Assembly: GCF_051521495.1 (NCBI RefSeq)
Contig: NZ_CP150355.1
Span: 3,782,001 to 3,846,000, forward strand
Origin: Sorangium sp051521495
Lineage (GTDB): Bacteria; Myxococcota_A; Polyangia; Polyangiales; Polyangiaceae
Reading direction: 5' to 3'
DNA length: 64,000 nucleotides
The position numbers and the translations under genes are program-made. Below the pieces are notes generated by a model that made no database searches, was not told where the DNA came from, and saw nothing but the letters and a program-made list of their open reading frames with translations. This document shows, piece after piece, positions 52,983 through 60,158 of this stretch (position 1 is its first letter; each line of letters starts with the position of its first letter).

Positions 52983-53525
52983 ATGGCATCTACGGCTCTC
53001 GCGCGTGTATCGGCACAACTTGTTCATCGTCAGGCTGACAACGGCATACGCGCGATCGAGAGGACGATCCTGAAGGCGCCTGTCGGAGGATCGCAGAACG
53101 CCAGGGTGAGCACGCCCACGGCCACCGCCACCGCGACGCTCGCGATCCCGCTGGACGGGCTCATGCTCACAGCGCCGCAGCCGGAGATGCTCTCGCAGAA
53201 GAACGTCGAGTCGGTCACCGGGATCCCGGCACGCGTCTTCCTCGACACGATCCGCGCGCCGGGTTTCCCCCTGCGGGTCACCAAGCTCGGCAAGCTGCGC
53301 CTGGTCCAGCGCGAAGCGTTCGTCGCCTACCTGGAAGGGCTGGCGGGTGACCCGGCGTCGCGCCGTGACGCAGAGGCGGATGAGCGCACGCGGGTTGCCG
53401 CCGTGTTGGCAGCTGTCGGCCTCGAGCCGGTCCCGTGCGCACGCACCGGCCGAGCGAGCACTCCTCCCGACGGCGCAAGCGGTGGCAGTCTGCCGCGGAA
53501 GCAGAGCGGGCTCGTCCGGCGCTGA
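52983..53525 (+). CDS. Excisionase-like HTH protein, module A
   Basis: 180 residues from ATG 52983 with GGAGGT upstream. The central part (MLSQKNVESVTGIPARVFLD, then GFPLRVTKLGKLRLVQREAFVAYL) is a winged-HTH/MerR-like excisionase domain. N-terminus is Thr/Ala-rich, C-terminus is basic and disordered. It shares about 75 percent identity by eye with the module B protein, highest in the HTH. Next on the strand is a truncated integrase start. Confidence 0.8.
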   Translation: MASTALARVSAQLVHRQADNGIRAIERTILKAPVGGSQNARVSTPTATATATLAIPLDGLMLTAPQPEMLSQKNVESVTGIPARVFLDTIRAPGFPLRVTKLGKLRLVQREAFVAYLEGLAGDPASRRDAEADERTRVAAVLAAVGLEPVPCARTGRASTPPDGASGGSLPRKQSGLVRR

Positions 53526-53576
53526 GAACGGCGAACGAGCCCCTCATCGGACCCCGACCCGATCGGAGACCGACCC

Positions 53577-53955
53577 ATGACCGATCTCGCCCGGCGGCGA
53601 CGGGCGCGGGCCAAGCGCTCGCCTTCGCTCCCTTCCACGTCCCTCTCCGCACCGTCGTCCACCGAAACCGGCGGGCGCGCATCGCCGTCGGAGGAGATTA
53701 CTGCGCCTGACGCGGGCTCGCCGAGCCCGGCAAGCTTGACGGAATACCCGAAGCCGGACGCTCGCGCTGCCCGCAAACCAACGGCGGCGATACGCACCAA
53801 CGGCGTGGGCTTCGTCCGGCTGCGCGGGAACACCTGGACCGCCAGCCTGCCGGCGTACTGGACCGAGGACGAAACCAACCCGCCGCTAGATGTGCGCCGA
53901 ACGCGCCGAGCGCTTGGAGGCGCCCGAGCTCGTCGCCGACGAGGAGCACCCCACG
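53577..53955 (+). pseudogene. Truncated tyrosine integrase N-terminus, module A
   Basis: Starts RRRRARAKRSPSLPSTSL and continues to FVRLRGNTWTASLPAYWTEDE, the arm-type DNA-binding start of the intact integrase at 54940 (RANGSGSVRLRGKTWTARLSL). The catalytic domain is missing; homology stops near 53935 and the following DNA is the module B regulatory region. Confidence 0.8.
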
Positions 53956-54131
53956 ACGGACACCGCACGGAATTGACGCCATTGCGTTGGCAGCGTGTGC
54001 CGATCGGCGATGGCGATGACGCGATGCCGCCCATAGCCCCTACCGCCACGGCACGGCCGCGTCCGCGATCGCAGCCGGTCTCAGCGCACGGCGCGGCGCG
54101 ACCTCCCCGGGCGGTGCCGGCGGGTCGCTCC

Positions 54132-54278
54132 GAGATACCAAATGACGCCCTTCGCTCCCCCATCTTCCGGCCCCTCTTCGGCGCCTTCCAGAACACCTAA
54201 CCCCGCGACTCGACGCGGTGTTTTCCCAGGCGCGTACAGCGAGTATCTCGCAGTGAGATACCGTCGGCTCCGAGATAC
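54132..54278. promoter_or_regulatory. Four-site 7-mer array of module B (GAGATAC)
   Basis: GAGATAC at 54132, GTATCTC at 54243, GAGATAC at 54255 and 54272. Offsets 111, 123 and 140 bp, identical to module A, with surrounding DNA conserved (for example CGCCCTTCG, GAACACCTAACCCCGCGA, TTTCGGGCACC) but the 7-mer changed at all four places. Confidence 0.75.
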
Positions 54279-54346
54279 CTTTTCGGGCACCTTCCGGCGG
54301 CGCCGGTCACGGTTGCGCACGAACCCAACACGGATGGAGGTACGGC

Positions 54347-54868
54347 ATGACACGAGCGGCTCTCGCCCGTGTATCGGCACCGCTTGCTCTTCGTCAGGCC
54401 GGCAGCGGCGTGCGCGCCAGCGACAGAGAGAGCCCGGAGATTCCCCCTGGAGGATGGTCCAACCCGAAGGTGATCGACCAGACAGCGACGGCAACGGCAA
54501 CGCTCGCGATCCCGCTGGATGGGCTGACCATTACGGCGCCGCCGCCGGAGATGCTCTCACAGAAGAACGTCGAGTCGGTGACCGGCATCCCCGCGCGCGT
54601 CTTCCTCGACACGATCCGCGCGCCGGGCTTTCCCCTGCTGATCACGAAACTCGGCAAATTGCGCTTGGTCCAGCGCGAGGCGTTCGTGGCCTACCTGCGG
54701 GCGCTGGCCAGTGAGCCGGCCTCGCGTCGCACGACGGAGGCGGATGAGCGCACGCGGGTTGCCGCCGTGCTGGCCTCCGCCGGTCTCGAATCTGTCCCAT
54801 GCCCGCGCACCGACCGGGCGAGCGCTCCTCCCGCAGCAACAAGCCGTGCTAGGCTGCCGCCGAAGTAG
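54347..54868 (+). CDS. Excisionase-like HTH protein, module B
   Basis: 173 residues, ATG with GGAGGT upstream. HTH core nearly identical to module A (MLSQKNVESVTGIPARVFLD, LGKLRLVQREAFVAYL). 71 bp before the intact integrase, so the two are probably one operon under the GAGATAC array. A role as directionality factor or repressor is inferred from context. Confidence 0.82.
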   Translation: MTRAALARVSAPLALRQAGSGVRASDRESPEIPPGGWSNPKVIDQTATATATLAIPLDGLTITAPPPEMLSQKNVESVTGIPARVFLDTIRAPGFPLLITKLGKLRLVQREAFVAYLRALASEPASRRTTEADERTRVAAVLASAGLESVPCPRTDRASAPPAATSRARLPPK

Positions 54869-54939
54869 AGCGGGCCCGCTCGGCGGTGGAACGCCGGACG
54901 GGCCCTTGATCGACCCCCGCGTTCACCGGAGACCGATCC

Positions 54940-57900
54940 ATGACCGACGTACCCCAGCGCCGGGCGCGCGCCAAGCGCTCGGCTTCGTTCCCCACCTCAT
55001 CCCTTCCTTCACCGCCGTCGCCCGACCGGCGTCCGCGTTCGAGCCGCTCTGGCGGTCGCCCCTCTCCAGTGGCGGAGACAACGGTGCCCGTCGCAGACTC
55101 GCCAGGCTCGGCGAGCACGACGGATCGCCCGAAGCGGACCGCCCGCACCCCGGGCAGTCCAGCAGGAGACAAGCGCGCCAACGGCTCCGGGTCCGTCCGG
55201 CTGCGCGGGAAGACGTGGACCGCGCGCCTCAGCCTCGGCGAGGCCGGTCGATCCACGTTCAAGTTGCCGACGTGCCGGACCGAGCAAGAAGCCAACGCGC
55301 GCCTGGAGGTGCTGTCCGAGCTCGCCGGGCGTCTGCTCGCGGCCGGCCAGATCGTTCTCGGCTTGCCGCTGCTGGAGCGGGCTGCGGCGCGCGAGGGCAG
55401 CGCGCTCCGCGACGTCCGGCTTGCCATCGAGCAGCTCTGCAGGGGCGAAGCGCGTGCTCGCGCGTCCGGGGAAACAACCTTCGCTGAGTTCGCCGAGTTG
55501 GTTGTTTCAGGAAGGCTCGCCGAGCAATACCCACTGCATGTGAAGGCGCTTCGCCATCCGGAGCAATACCGGCATAAGCTCAATCATGTTCTAGGGGTAC
55601 TCGGCCCCGTTCCTCTCCCTCGTTTGACGCTCGATTATGCGGATCGCGCGATCTCCATGCTGCCGGCACATCTTGAGGACTCCTCGCGTCAAGGAGTTGC
55701 AAAGGTCATTCATCGGATACTCGCGCTCGCGACCTATCCGGCGCGCATCATCGCCAGTAATCCGCTGCCGCGTGGATGGATCCCCAAGGCGGAGGACAAC
55801 AAGGCCAAAGGCTCCCTCTATCCCGACGAGGATAGGCGCCTCATGGCTGCGGTGGATATTCCGCTGTCCTATCGGATCTATTATGGCTTCCTGATTCGCG
55901 AGGGAATGCGGGCAGACGAGGCCGGAAGGCTGGAGCCGTCCGATCTCGATCTCGAGCGCGGCGCCGTGGTGCTCGACGAGAACAAGACGGATGACCCACG
56001 CGCCTGGGCACTCTCACCCGACGTCGTGCGCGCGCTTCGGACCTATTTTGCTATATGTCCCCCGAAGGAGCGTGTTTTCATTGGGCCGAGCGGGCGCCTG
56101 CCGGGGCGCAGTGGGGCGCATAACTTTCGAAATCACCTGCGCCGTGCTGGCATCGATCGGCCCGAGTTGTTCGAGACCACGCAGTCAAGGCTGAATATAC
56201 GCTTGCACGACACCCGTGCGACCTTCATCACGATCAAGCTCGCGAACGGCCGCACGGAGACGTGGATCTCAGATCGGACCGGGCATAAGTCGAGCCGTCA
56301 GATCCACCACTATAAGCGGGCGGCGCGCAAGGTTGCTGAGCTCGGCTTGGGGGATTTCGCGCCTCTGGACGAGGCGATCCCCGAGCTGAACGGCAGGGGC
56401 GGCCGTTTAGGTGGAAGTGATCCGATGTCCGCGGGGCCGGAGGCGAGCTCGTCGTCGCCGGGCGACGACGCATCCCTTGTCCACGCGCTGCACCACCGAG
56501 CGCCGGGCGCGGTCGTTGACCACGCCGGCCAGCCCGCAGCGGGCGCCCCGGTCGCTGCAGGCGGCCCGTTGGGCCCGCGTTGGGCCACGCCGGCGAGCGA
56601 CCCGGCCCCGAATCAGACAGAACATAGCGAAATTATTGACATTTCCTCCGCCTCCGCCTCGTCGTCTCAGAAATCCTGGCGGGATTTCTGCCACGCGGCG
56701 CTAATCGACGTGAACGACGACGTCGGTGAAGTACTGGCTCGACGCCGAGACGTCCTTGCAGTCGTCCCCGCCGATCTGGAACGAGCCCATGTCGAAGAGC
56801 ACCTGAACGTCGTTCGTGCCGCCGTAGGGGATGACGGACTCGGGGGCAGCAGCCGCGGGCGCGGTGAGGTCCTGCACCTTCACGGGCGCGCTCCCCGGGA
56901 CGCCGCTCCACTTCCAGAGCGCGAAGGGCCCGTTCGTCTCGTCGTGCGGGCCGCTGAGCATGAGCACCGCGTTGTGCGCGGCCGACCACGCGAGGTCGCG
57001 CACGCCGTTGCCGCCGAGATCGAGCAGGACTGCCTCGCCGAACTGGGCCTCCGCGCCGCCGATCACCGCGTCGGGGTTGAGCAGCGTGACGAGGATCGCC
57101 TGGGCGCTCGACCGCGGGTTGCGGAAGCCGATGACGAGGCGCCCTGCGCTCCCGCCCACCGGCAGCGCCGCGAGCCCCTCGATGTTCGTTCCTTGATCCT
57201 TCGGCGCGAGGCTCGCGACCGTGCCTGTCGAGAGCTGCGACCTGCTGTTCAGGAGCGAGATGACCGACGCGTTCGGCGACGCCCAGTTCGACGCGTCGAG
57301 CATGTCGGAGAGCAGGTTGGAGTAGACCCCCGCGACGCTCATCGAGAGGCTCGGTACCGCGCCGGCGAGGTCGATGGCAAAGAACTTGTAGCGGGGCGTC
57401 TCGAGGACGCCGTTCTTGTCGCGCGCGTGCGAGGTGATGACGTACACGCGGTTGCCGACGCGGGCGGCGCCCTCGATGTCGGCCTCGTCGGAAGACGACA
57501 GCCCGATGGCTCCGCTCACGTCGAGCTGCTGGACCGACGTCCCGATCGCCCCCTGCGTGTAGACCTGGATCTGCTGATTCTCATCGTTGAAGTTGAGGAA
57601 GTGCGTGCCGTCGATGGAGACGGCAGCCGACCCGTCGCACGTGCCCCTGTAGGTCCCAGGCGTCTGCACGAGCCCAGTGCCAGCGTCGCCGCCCGAGTCG
57701 GGCGCGCCGCCGTCCGCGCCGCCGCCCGGCAGGTCCCACGAGACGGTGAGCTTCGGTCGCGAGGACTTGGTGGAGTACTCGCTCGAGCGGAGCTCGAGGC
57801 GGTTGTCGTTGCTCGCGCTGGCGAAGATCACGCCGTGGTTCGAGGCGGGGTCGTTGACCCACCCCTGCACCACGGCGAGGCCCTGGGCGTTGAGCGTGAT

Positions 57901-58755
57901 GGTGGTGCTCCCCGTCGATGGCGCGTTGATGCTGCCGAGCTCGGCCGAGCCGCGATCGCTCGCCCCCTTCGCCCCCGCCGTCGCCCAGGCGCTCCCGGTC
58001 GCGGCCAGGTTCCATGTCGCCTGTCCCTCGTTCCACGCGCGCAGCACCTGGTAAATCGGGTAGGTCTGCGCCGCCTTGTCCGAGACGGTGACGGTGATCG
58101 TCGCCGACGTGACGATGGCGTCCACAGGGATCGTGCCGGAGAGGTCCCACTGGACGAGCACGGCGTCGTCCTTGCCGCTGCCGCCCGGCGTATCACCGCT
58201 GACCGAGATGCTCGTGTCCCCGCCGTTCGTCGTGGTGGGGGCGTTCTCCTCCAGCATCGTATCGCGCGTCCCGGCGTAGCTCGACGCCGGCGATACGCCG
58301 TCCTGGAACGACGCGCTGTACGCTCCGAGCGCGAAGCTCTCCGTGGCCACCGCCTCCAAGGGGTCGACACCGGCGGCGGCGCACGAGGCCGCCGCGATCG
58401 CCGCGCCCGTGACGCCGAGGATCGCCCCGGCCGCTCCGATCTTCCGAAAACGATGTTCCGTCATGCGCATGAATGCTCCTTGCCGATGGACAGGCCCCCG
58501 CACCGAATGGCCAATATCCGCGATCGAGCTTCGTCGCGCGATCGACATGAAAACGTGGTCAATTCGTCTTTTGCGCCAGTCTCCGCGGGCCGTGACCGGG
58601 GAGGTGCGGCGGACCCTCATGGGATGCGTGGTGAGACCTCGGCGTTCCACCTGGACTTTCGTGTCACCCAGGCTTCTCGTGATCTCCGCGTCGAGCGATC
58701 GAGCCGCAGATGCGAAAGCCTCTGGTGGTGTGTCGCGCGGCCGGCCAACTCGTGA
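54940..58755 (+). CDS. Tyrosine integrase, module B; frame has no stop until 58755
   Basis: Residues 80-140 form an AP2/arm-binding domain (GSGSVRLRGKTWTARLSLGE). A core-binding SAM-like domain (TFAEFAELVVSGRLAEQYPLHVKALRHPEQYRHKLNHVL) and a catalytic domain follow. All five key residues are present: GMR Arg 324, HDTR His 423/Arg 426, GHK His 449, HHYKR Tyr 458. Recognisable protein ends near residue 490 (about 56420). The frame then runs open through low-complexity sequence and, from 56701, antisense through a secreted-protein gene. The original C-terminal end was probably lost; the tail beyond about 56700 is a shadow, not a real domain. Confidence 0.75.
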   Translation: MTDVPQRRARAKRSASFPTSSLPSPPSPDRRPRSSRSGGRPSPVAETTVPVADSPGSASTTDRPKRTARTPGSPAGDKRANGSGSVRLRGKTWTARLSLGEAGRSTFKLPTCRTEQEANARLEVLSELAGRLLAAGQIVLGLPLLERAAAREGSALRDVRLAIEQLCRGEARARASGETTFAEFAELVVSGRLAEQYPLHVKALRHPEQYRHKLNHVLGVLGPVPLPRLTLDYADRAISMLPAHLEDSSRQGVAKVIHRILALATYPARIIASNPLPRGWIPKAEDNKAKGSLYPDEDRRLMAAVDIPLSYRIYYGFLIREGMRADEAGRLEPSDLDLERGAVVLDENKTDDPRAWALSPDVVRALRTYFAICPPKERVFIGPSGRLPGRSGAHNFRNHLRRAGIDRPELFETTQSRLNIRLHDTRATFITIKLANGRTETWISDRTGHKSSRQIHHYKRAARKVAELGLGDFAPLDEAIPELNGRGGRLGGSDPMSAGPEASSSSPGDDASLVHALHHRAPGAVVDHAGQPAAGAPVAAGGPLGPRWATPASDPAPNQTEHSEIIDISSASASSSQKSWRDFCHAALIDVNDDVGEVLARRRDVLAVVPADLERAHVEEHLNVVRAAVGDDGLGGSSRGRGEVLHLHGRAPRDAAPLPEREGPVRLVVRAAEHEHRVVRGRPREVAHAVAAEIEQDCLAELGLRAADHRVGVEQRDEDRLGARPRVAEADDEAPCAPAHRQRREPLDVRSLILRREARDRACRELRPAVQERDDRRVRRRPVRRVEHVGEQVGVDPRDAHREARYRAGEVDGKELVAGRLEDAVLVARVRGDDVHAVADAGGALDVGLVGRRQPDGSAHVELLDRRPDRPLRVDLDLLILIVEVEEVRAVDGDGSRPVARAPVGPRRLHEPSASVAARVGRAAVRAAARQVPRDGELRSRGLGGVLARAELEAVVVARAGEDHAVVRGGVVDPPLHHGEALGVERDGGAPRRWRVDAAELGRAAIARPLRPRRRPGAPGRGQVPCRLSLVPRAQHLVNRVGLRRLVRDGDGDRRRRDDGVHRDRAGEVPLDEHGVVLAAAARRITADRDARVPAVRRGGGVLLQHRIARPGVARRRRYAVLERRAVRSEREALRGHRLQGVDTGGGARGRRDRRARDAEDRPGRSDLPKTMFRHAHECSLPMDRPPHRMANIRDRASSRDRHENVVNSSFAPVSAGRDRGGAADPHGMRGETSAFHLDFRVTQASRDLRVERSSRRCESLWWCVARPANS
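56668..56690. terminator. 9-bp hairpin between convergent genes
   Basis: CAGAAATCC (56668-56676), 5-base loop, GGATTTCTG (56682-56690), 10 bp past the stop of the minus-strand gene at 56701. No T-run follows on either strand, so it may be an mRNA-end structure rather than an intrinsic terminator. Confidence 0.45.
56701..58470 (-). CDS. Secreted DNRLRE (CBM96-like) + DUF3616 protein
   Basis: 589 residues from ATG 58470 (AAGGAGC 5 bp upstream; a longer frame to 58782 lacks a ribosome site). A signal segment GAAGAILGVTGAAIAAASCA contains a possible lipobox (AASC). Residues about 35-240 show the DNRLRE pattern (LVQWDLSGTIPVDAIVTSATITVTV, YQVLRAWNEGQATWN, GWVNDPASNHGVIFAS, PKLTVSW). After a Gly/Asp linker, DUF3616 follows: DIEGAARVGNRVYVITSHARD, KDQGTNIEGLAALPVG, RLVIGFRNPRSSAQAIL, VRDLAWSAAHNAVLMLSGP. 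Such proteins are extracellular; ligand unknown. Convergent with the integrase. Confidence 0.88.
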   Translation of the reverse strand: MRMTEHRFRKIGAAGAILGVTGAAIAAASCAAAGVDPLEAVATESFALGAYSASFQDGVSPASSYAGTRDTMLEENAPTTTNGGDTSISVSGDTPGGSGKDDAVLVQWDLSGTIPVDAIVTSATITVTVSDKAAQTYPIYQVLRAWNEGQATWNLAATGSAWATAGAKGASDRGSAELGSINAPSTGSTTITLNAQGLAVVQGWVNDPASNHGVIFASASNDNRLELRSSEYSTKSSRPKLTVSWDLPGGGADGGAPDSGGDAGTGLVQTPGTYRGTCDGSAAVSIDGTHFLNFNDENQQIQVYTQGAIGTSVQQLDVSGAIGLSSSDEADIEGAARVGNRVYVITSHARDKNGVLETPRYKFFAIDLAGAVPSLSMSVAGVYSNLLSDMLDASNWASPNASVISLLNSRSQLSTGTVASLAPKDQGTNIEGLAALPVGGSAGRLVIGFRNPRSSAQAILVTLLNPDAVIGGAEAQFGEAVLLDLGGNGVRDLAWSAAHNAVLMLSGPHDETNGPFALWKWSGVPGSAPVKVQDLTAPAAAAPESVIPYGGTNDVQVLFDMGSFQIGGDDCKDVSASSQYFTDVVVHVD

Positions 58756-58865
58756 CAACCCGCTGAGGAGAAGCTCCACCACGCGCGATTGGGCGCCGGG
58801 GCTGCGCAGAACGGGCCTAGAGCAACAAACGGGTTGAAACCGCGAGCGGACAGCAAGAATTCAAA

Positions 58866-58937
58866 CCGCCAAAGCGCCAAGGACGCCAAGATTTGATTGT
58901 TTTCTTGGCGTTCTTGGCGTTCTTGGCGCTTTGGCGG
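58866..58937. repeat. Long GCCAAG-type hairpin
   Basis: Left arm 58866-58891 (CCGCCAAAGCGCCAAG...CGCCAAGA) is complementary to 58903-58937, where the TTCTTGGCG unit is repeated three times, so the arm can pair in slipped registers. Resembles the GCCAAG-rich intergenic repeats of large myxobacterial genomes. Located past the 5' end of the DUF3616 gene. Confidence 0.75.
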
Positions 58938-58994
58938 CTGTTTTCTCTGGTTTCCAAGCTGAGCGATGCTCTAGCGCTGCGCAGGAGGGCGCCG

Positions 58995-59222
58995 GGGCCG
59001 CGCAGGAGGCGCGATTGTACGAGAGGACACCAGTCGGGGTGCGTAGGAGGACCTCGAGGGCCGCGCAGGAGGCGCGCGATTGTACGAGAGGACACCAGTC
59101 GGGGTGCGTAGGAGGACCTCGAGGGCCGCGCAGGAGGCGCCCGGGGCCTCGCAGGAGTGCCGCCGGCGCCGCGCAGGAGGGCGCCCCGGACCGCGCAGGA
59201 GGCCGCCTGGGCCGCGCAGCAG
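58995..59222. repeat. GCCGCGCAGGAGG tandem array
   Basis: Two near-identical units of 63 bp (58995-59057) and 65 bp (59058-59122) contain CGATTGTACGAGAGGACACC. They are followed by shorter repeats of CCGCGCAGGAGG up to about 59222. It runs straight into the PEGA paralogue and replaces its expected signal-peptide region. Confidence 0.8.
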
Positions 59223-60122
59223 GTTGGGTGGCAACGGGAAGGCGCGCCGCGCGCGGAGATCGCCGGGGAGCTCGGGCTGTGCGAGCTCGCGCTGCGCAGA
59301 TACCGTGAGGCGGCCGAGCACCTGGTCTGGAGCCTTTCGCAGATCGAGGGGCTCCCTTGGCCGCTTCAGCAAAGGTTCGAGGTGGGGAGACGCAGGGCTG
59401 TGTGGAACATCGCGGTGCTGCGCCTGGCCGTGGATCCGCCGGACGCCGAGGTGCTCGTCGACGGCAAGCCGATCGACCGGCCCGGGGGGACCTACATGCT
59501 CTTCTTGGAGCCGGGCCAGCACACGGTGCAGGCCCGGGCGCCGGGCCGCGAAGACGGGCTCCATATCATCGGCGCCGTGGCGAGCGAGAAGCACGAGATC
59601 GAGATGCATTTGCCACCCACGTCGGCGAGCGACGCCAACGAGGGCGCGCCGGTGTCACCGAACGAAACGCCGCGCGCCCCGAGCTCCCCGGCGGCGCCGC
59701 GCGCGGCGCGCCCCAGTCCATGGGCCTCCTGGCCGGGGACGGCGCGGATCGGCGGCATCGCCGTGACGACGGCGACGGCGGCGGCCGGTGCGGTGTTTCT
59801 CCTGCGCGCTCACGTGATCCACGGCGATCTGCGCGAGGGAGACGTCGCGCGCCGCGCGCGGGGATGGACGTCGTACACGTGCCGGGAAGCGAGCGCCCCG
59901 GCGGCGTGCGCCGAGATTCACGATCAGGTGAACGAGCGGGACCTGTTCGCCACCCTCGGCAAGGTGTCGCTGGTGACGAGCGCCGTGTTCGGCGTGGCGA
60001 CGGCGGCCTCGTTTTTCACGGAGATCGCCGTCTTCGATGCCAGGCCGAAAGCCACTGGCCTCCGCGTCGTACCCATGGCGACGAGCGAACGGGCGGGGGT
60101 GCTCCTCGAGGGAGCATGGTGA
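59157..60122 (+). CDS. PEGA-domain protein, operon B gene 1, N-terminus lost
   Basis: Paralogue of 45282-46457 from AEIAGELGLCELALRRYREAAEHL onward: PEGA domain (LAVDPPDAEVLVDGKPIDRPGG...MLFLEPGQHTVQARAPGR), linker, two membrane-like segments (AVTTATAAAGAVFLL, LVTSAVFGVATAASFF) and a matching end. The signal peptide and first TPR-like unit are replaced by translated GC-rich repeat. The ATG at 59157 lies inside the array and has no convincing ribosome site. Either it is a non-exported or inactive copy, or the start lies upstream. Confidence 0.65.
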   Translation: MPPAPRRRAPRTAQEAAWAAQQVGWQREGAPRAEIAGELGLCELALRRYREAAEHLVWSLSQIEGLPWPLQQRFEVGRRRAVWNIAVLRLAVDPPDAEVLVDGKPIDRPGGTYMLFLEPGQHTVQARAPGREDGLHIIGAVASEKHEIEMHLPPTSASDANEGAPVSPNETPRAPSSPAAPRAARPSPWASWPGTARIGGIAVTTATAAAGAVFLLRAHVIHGDLREGDVARRARGWTSYTCREASAPAACAEIHDQVNERDLFATLGKVSLVTSAVFGVATAASFFTEIAVFDARPKATGLRVVPMATSERAGVLLEGAW

Positions 60123-60158
60123 GGCGGGGAGGGAGCATGGCGAGGCGGAGGCGAGGTC

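Noticed and set aside
56701..58755. Second half of the integrase frame as a real domain fusion
   Set aside because: It is exactly antisense to a well-supported secreted protein and is Arg/Asp/Val low-complexity.
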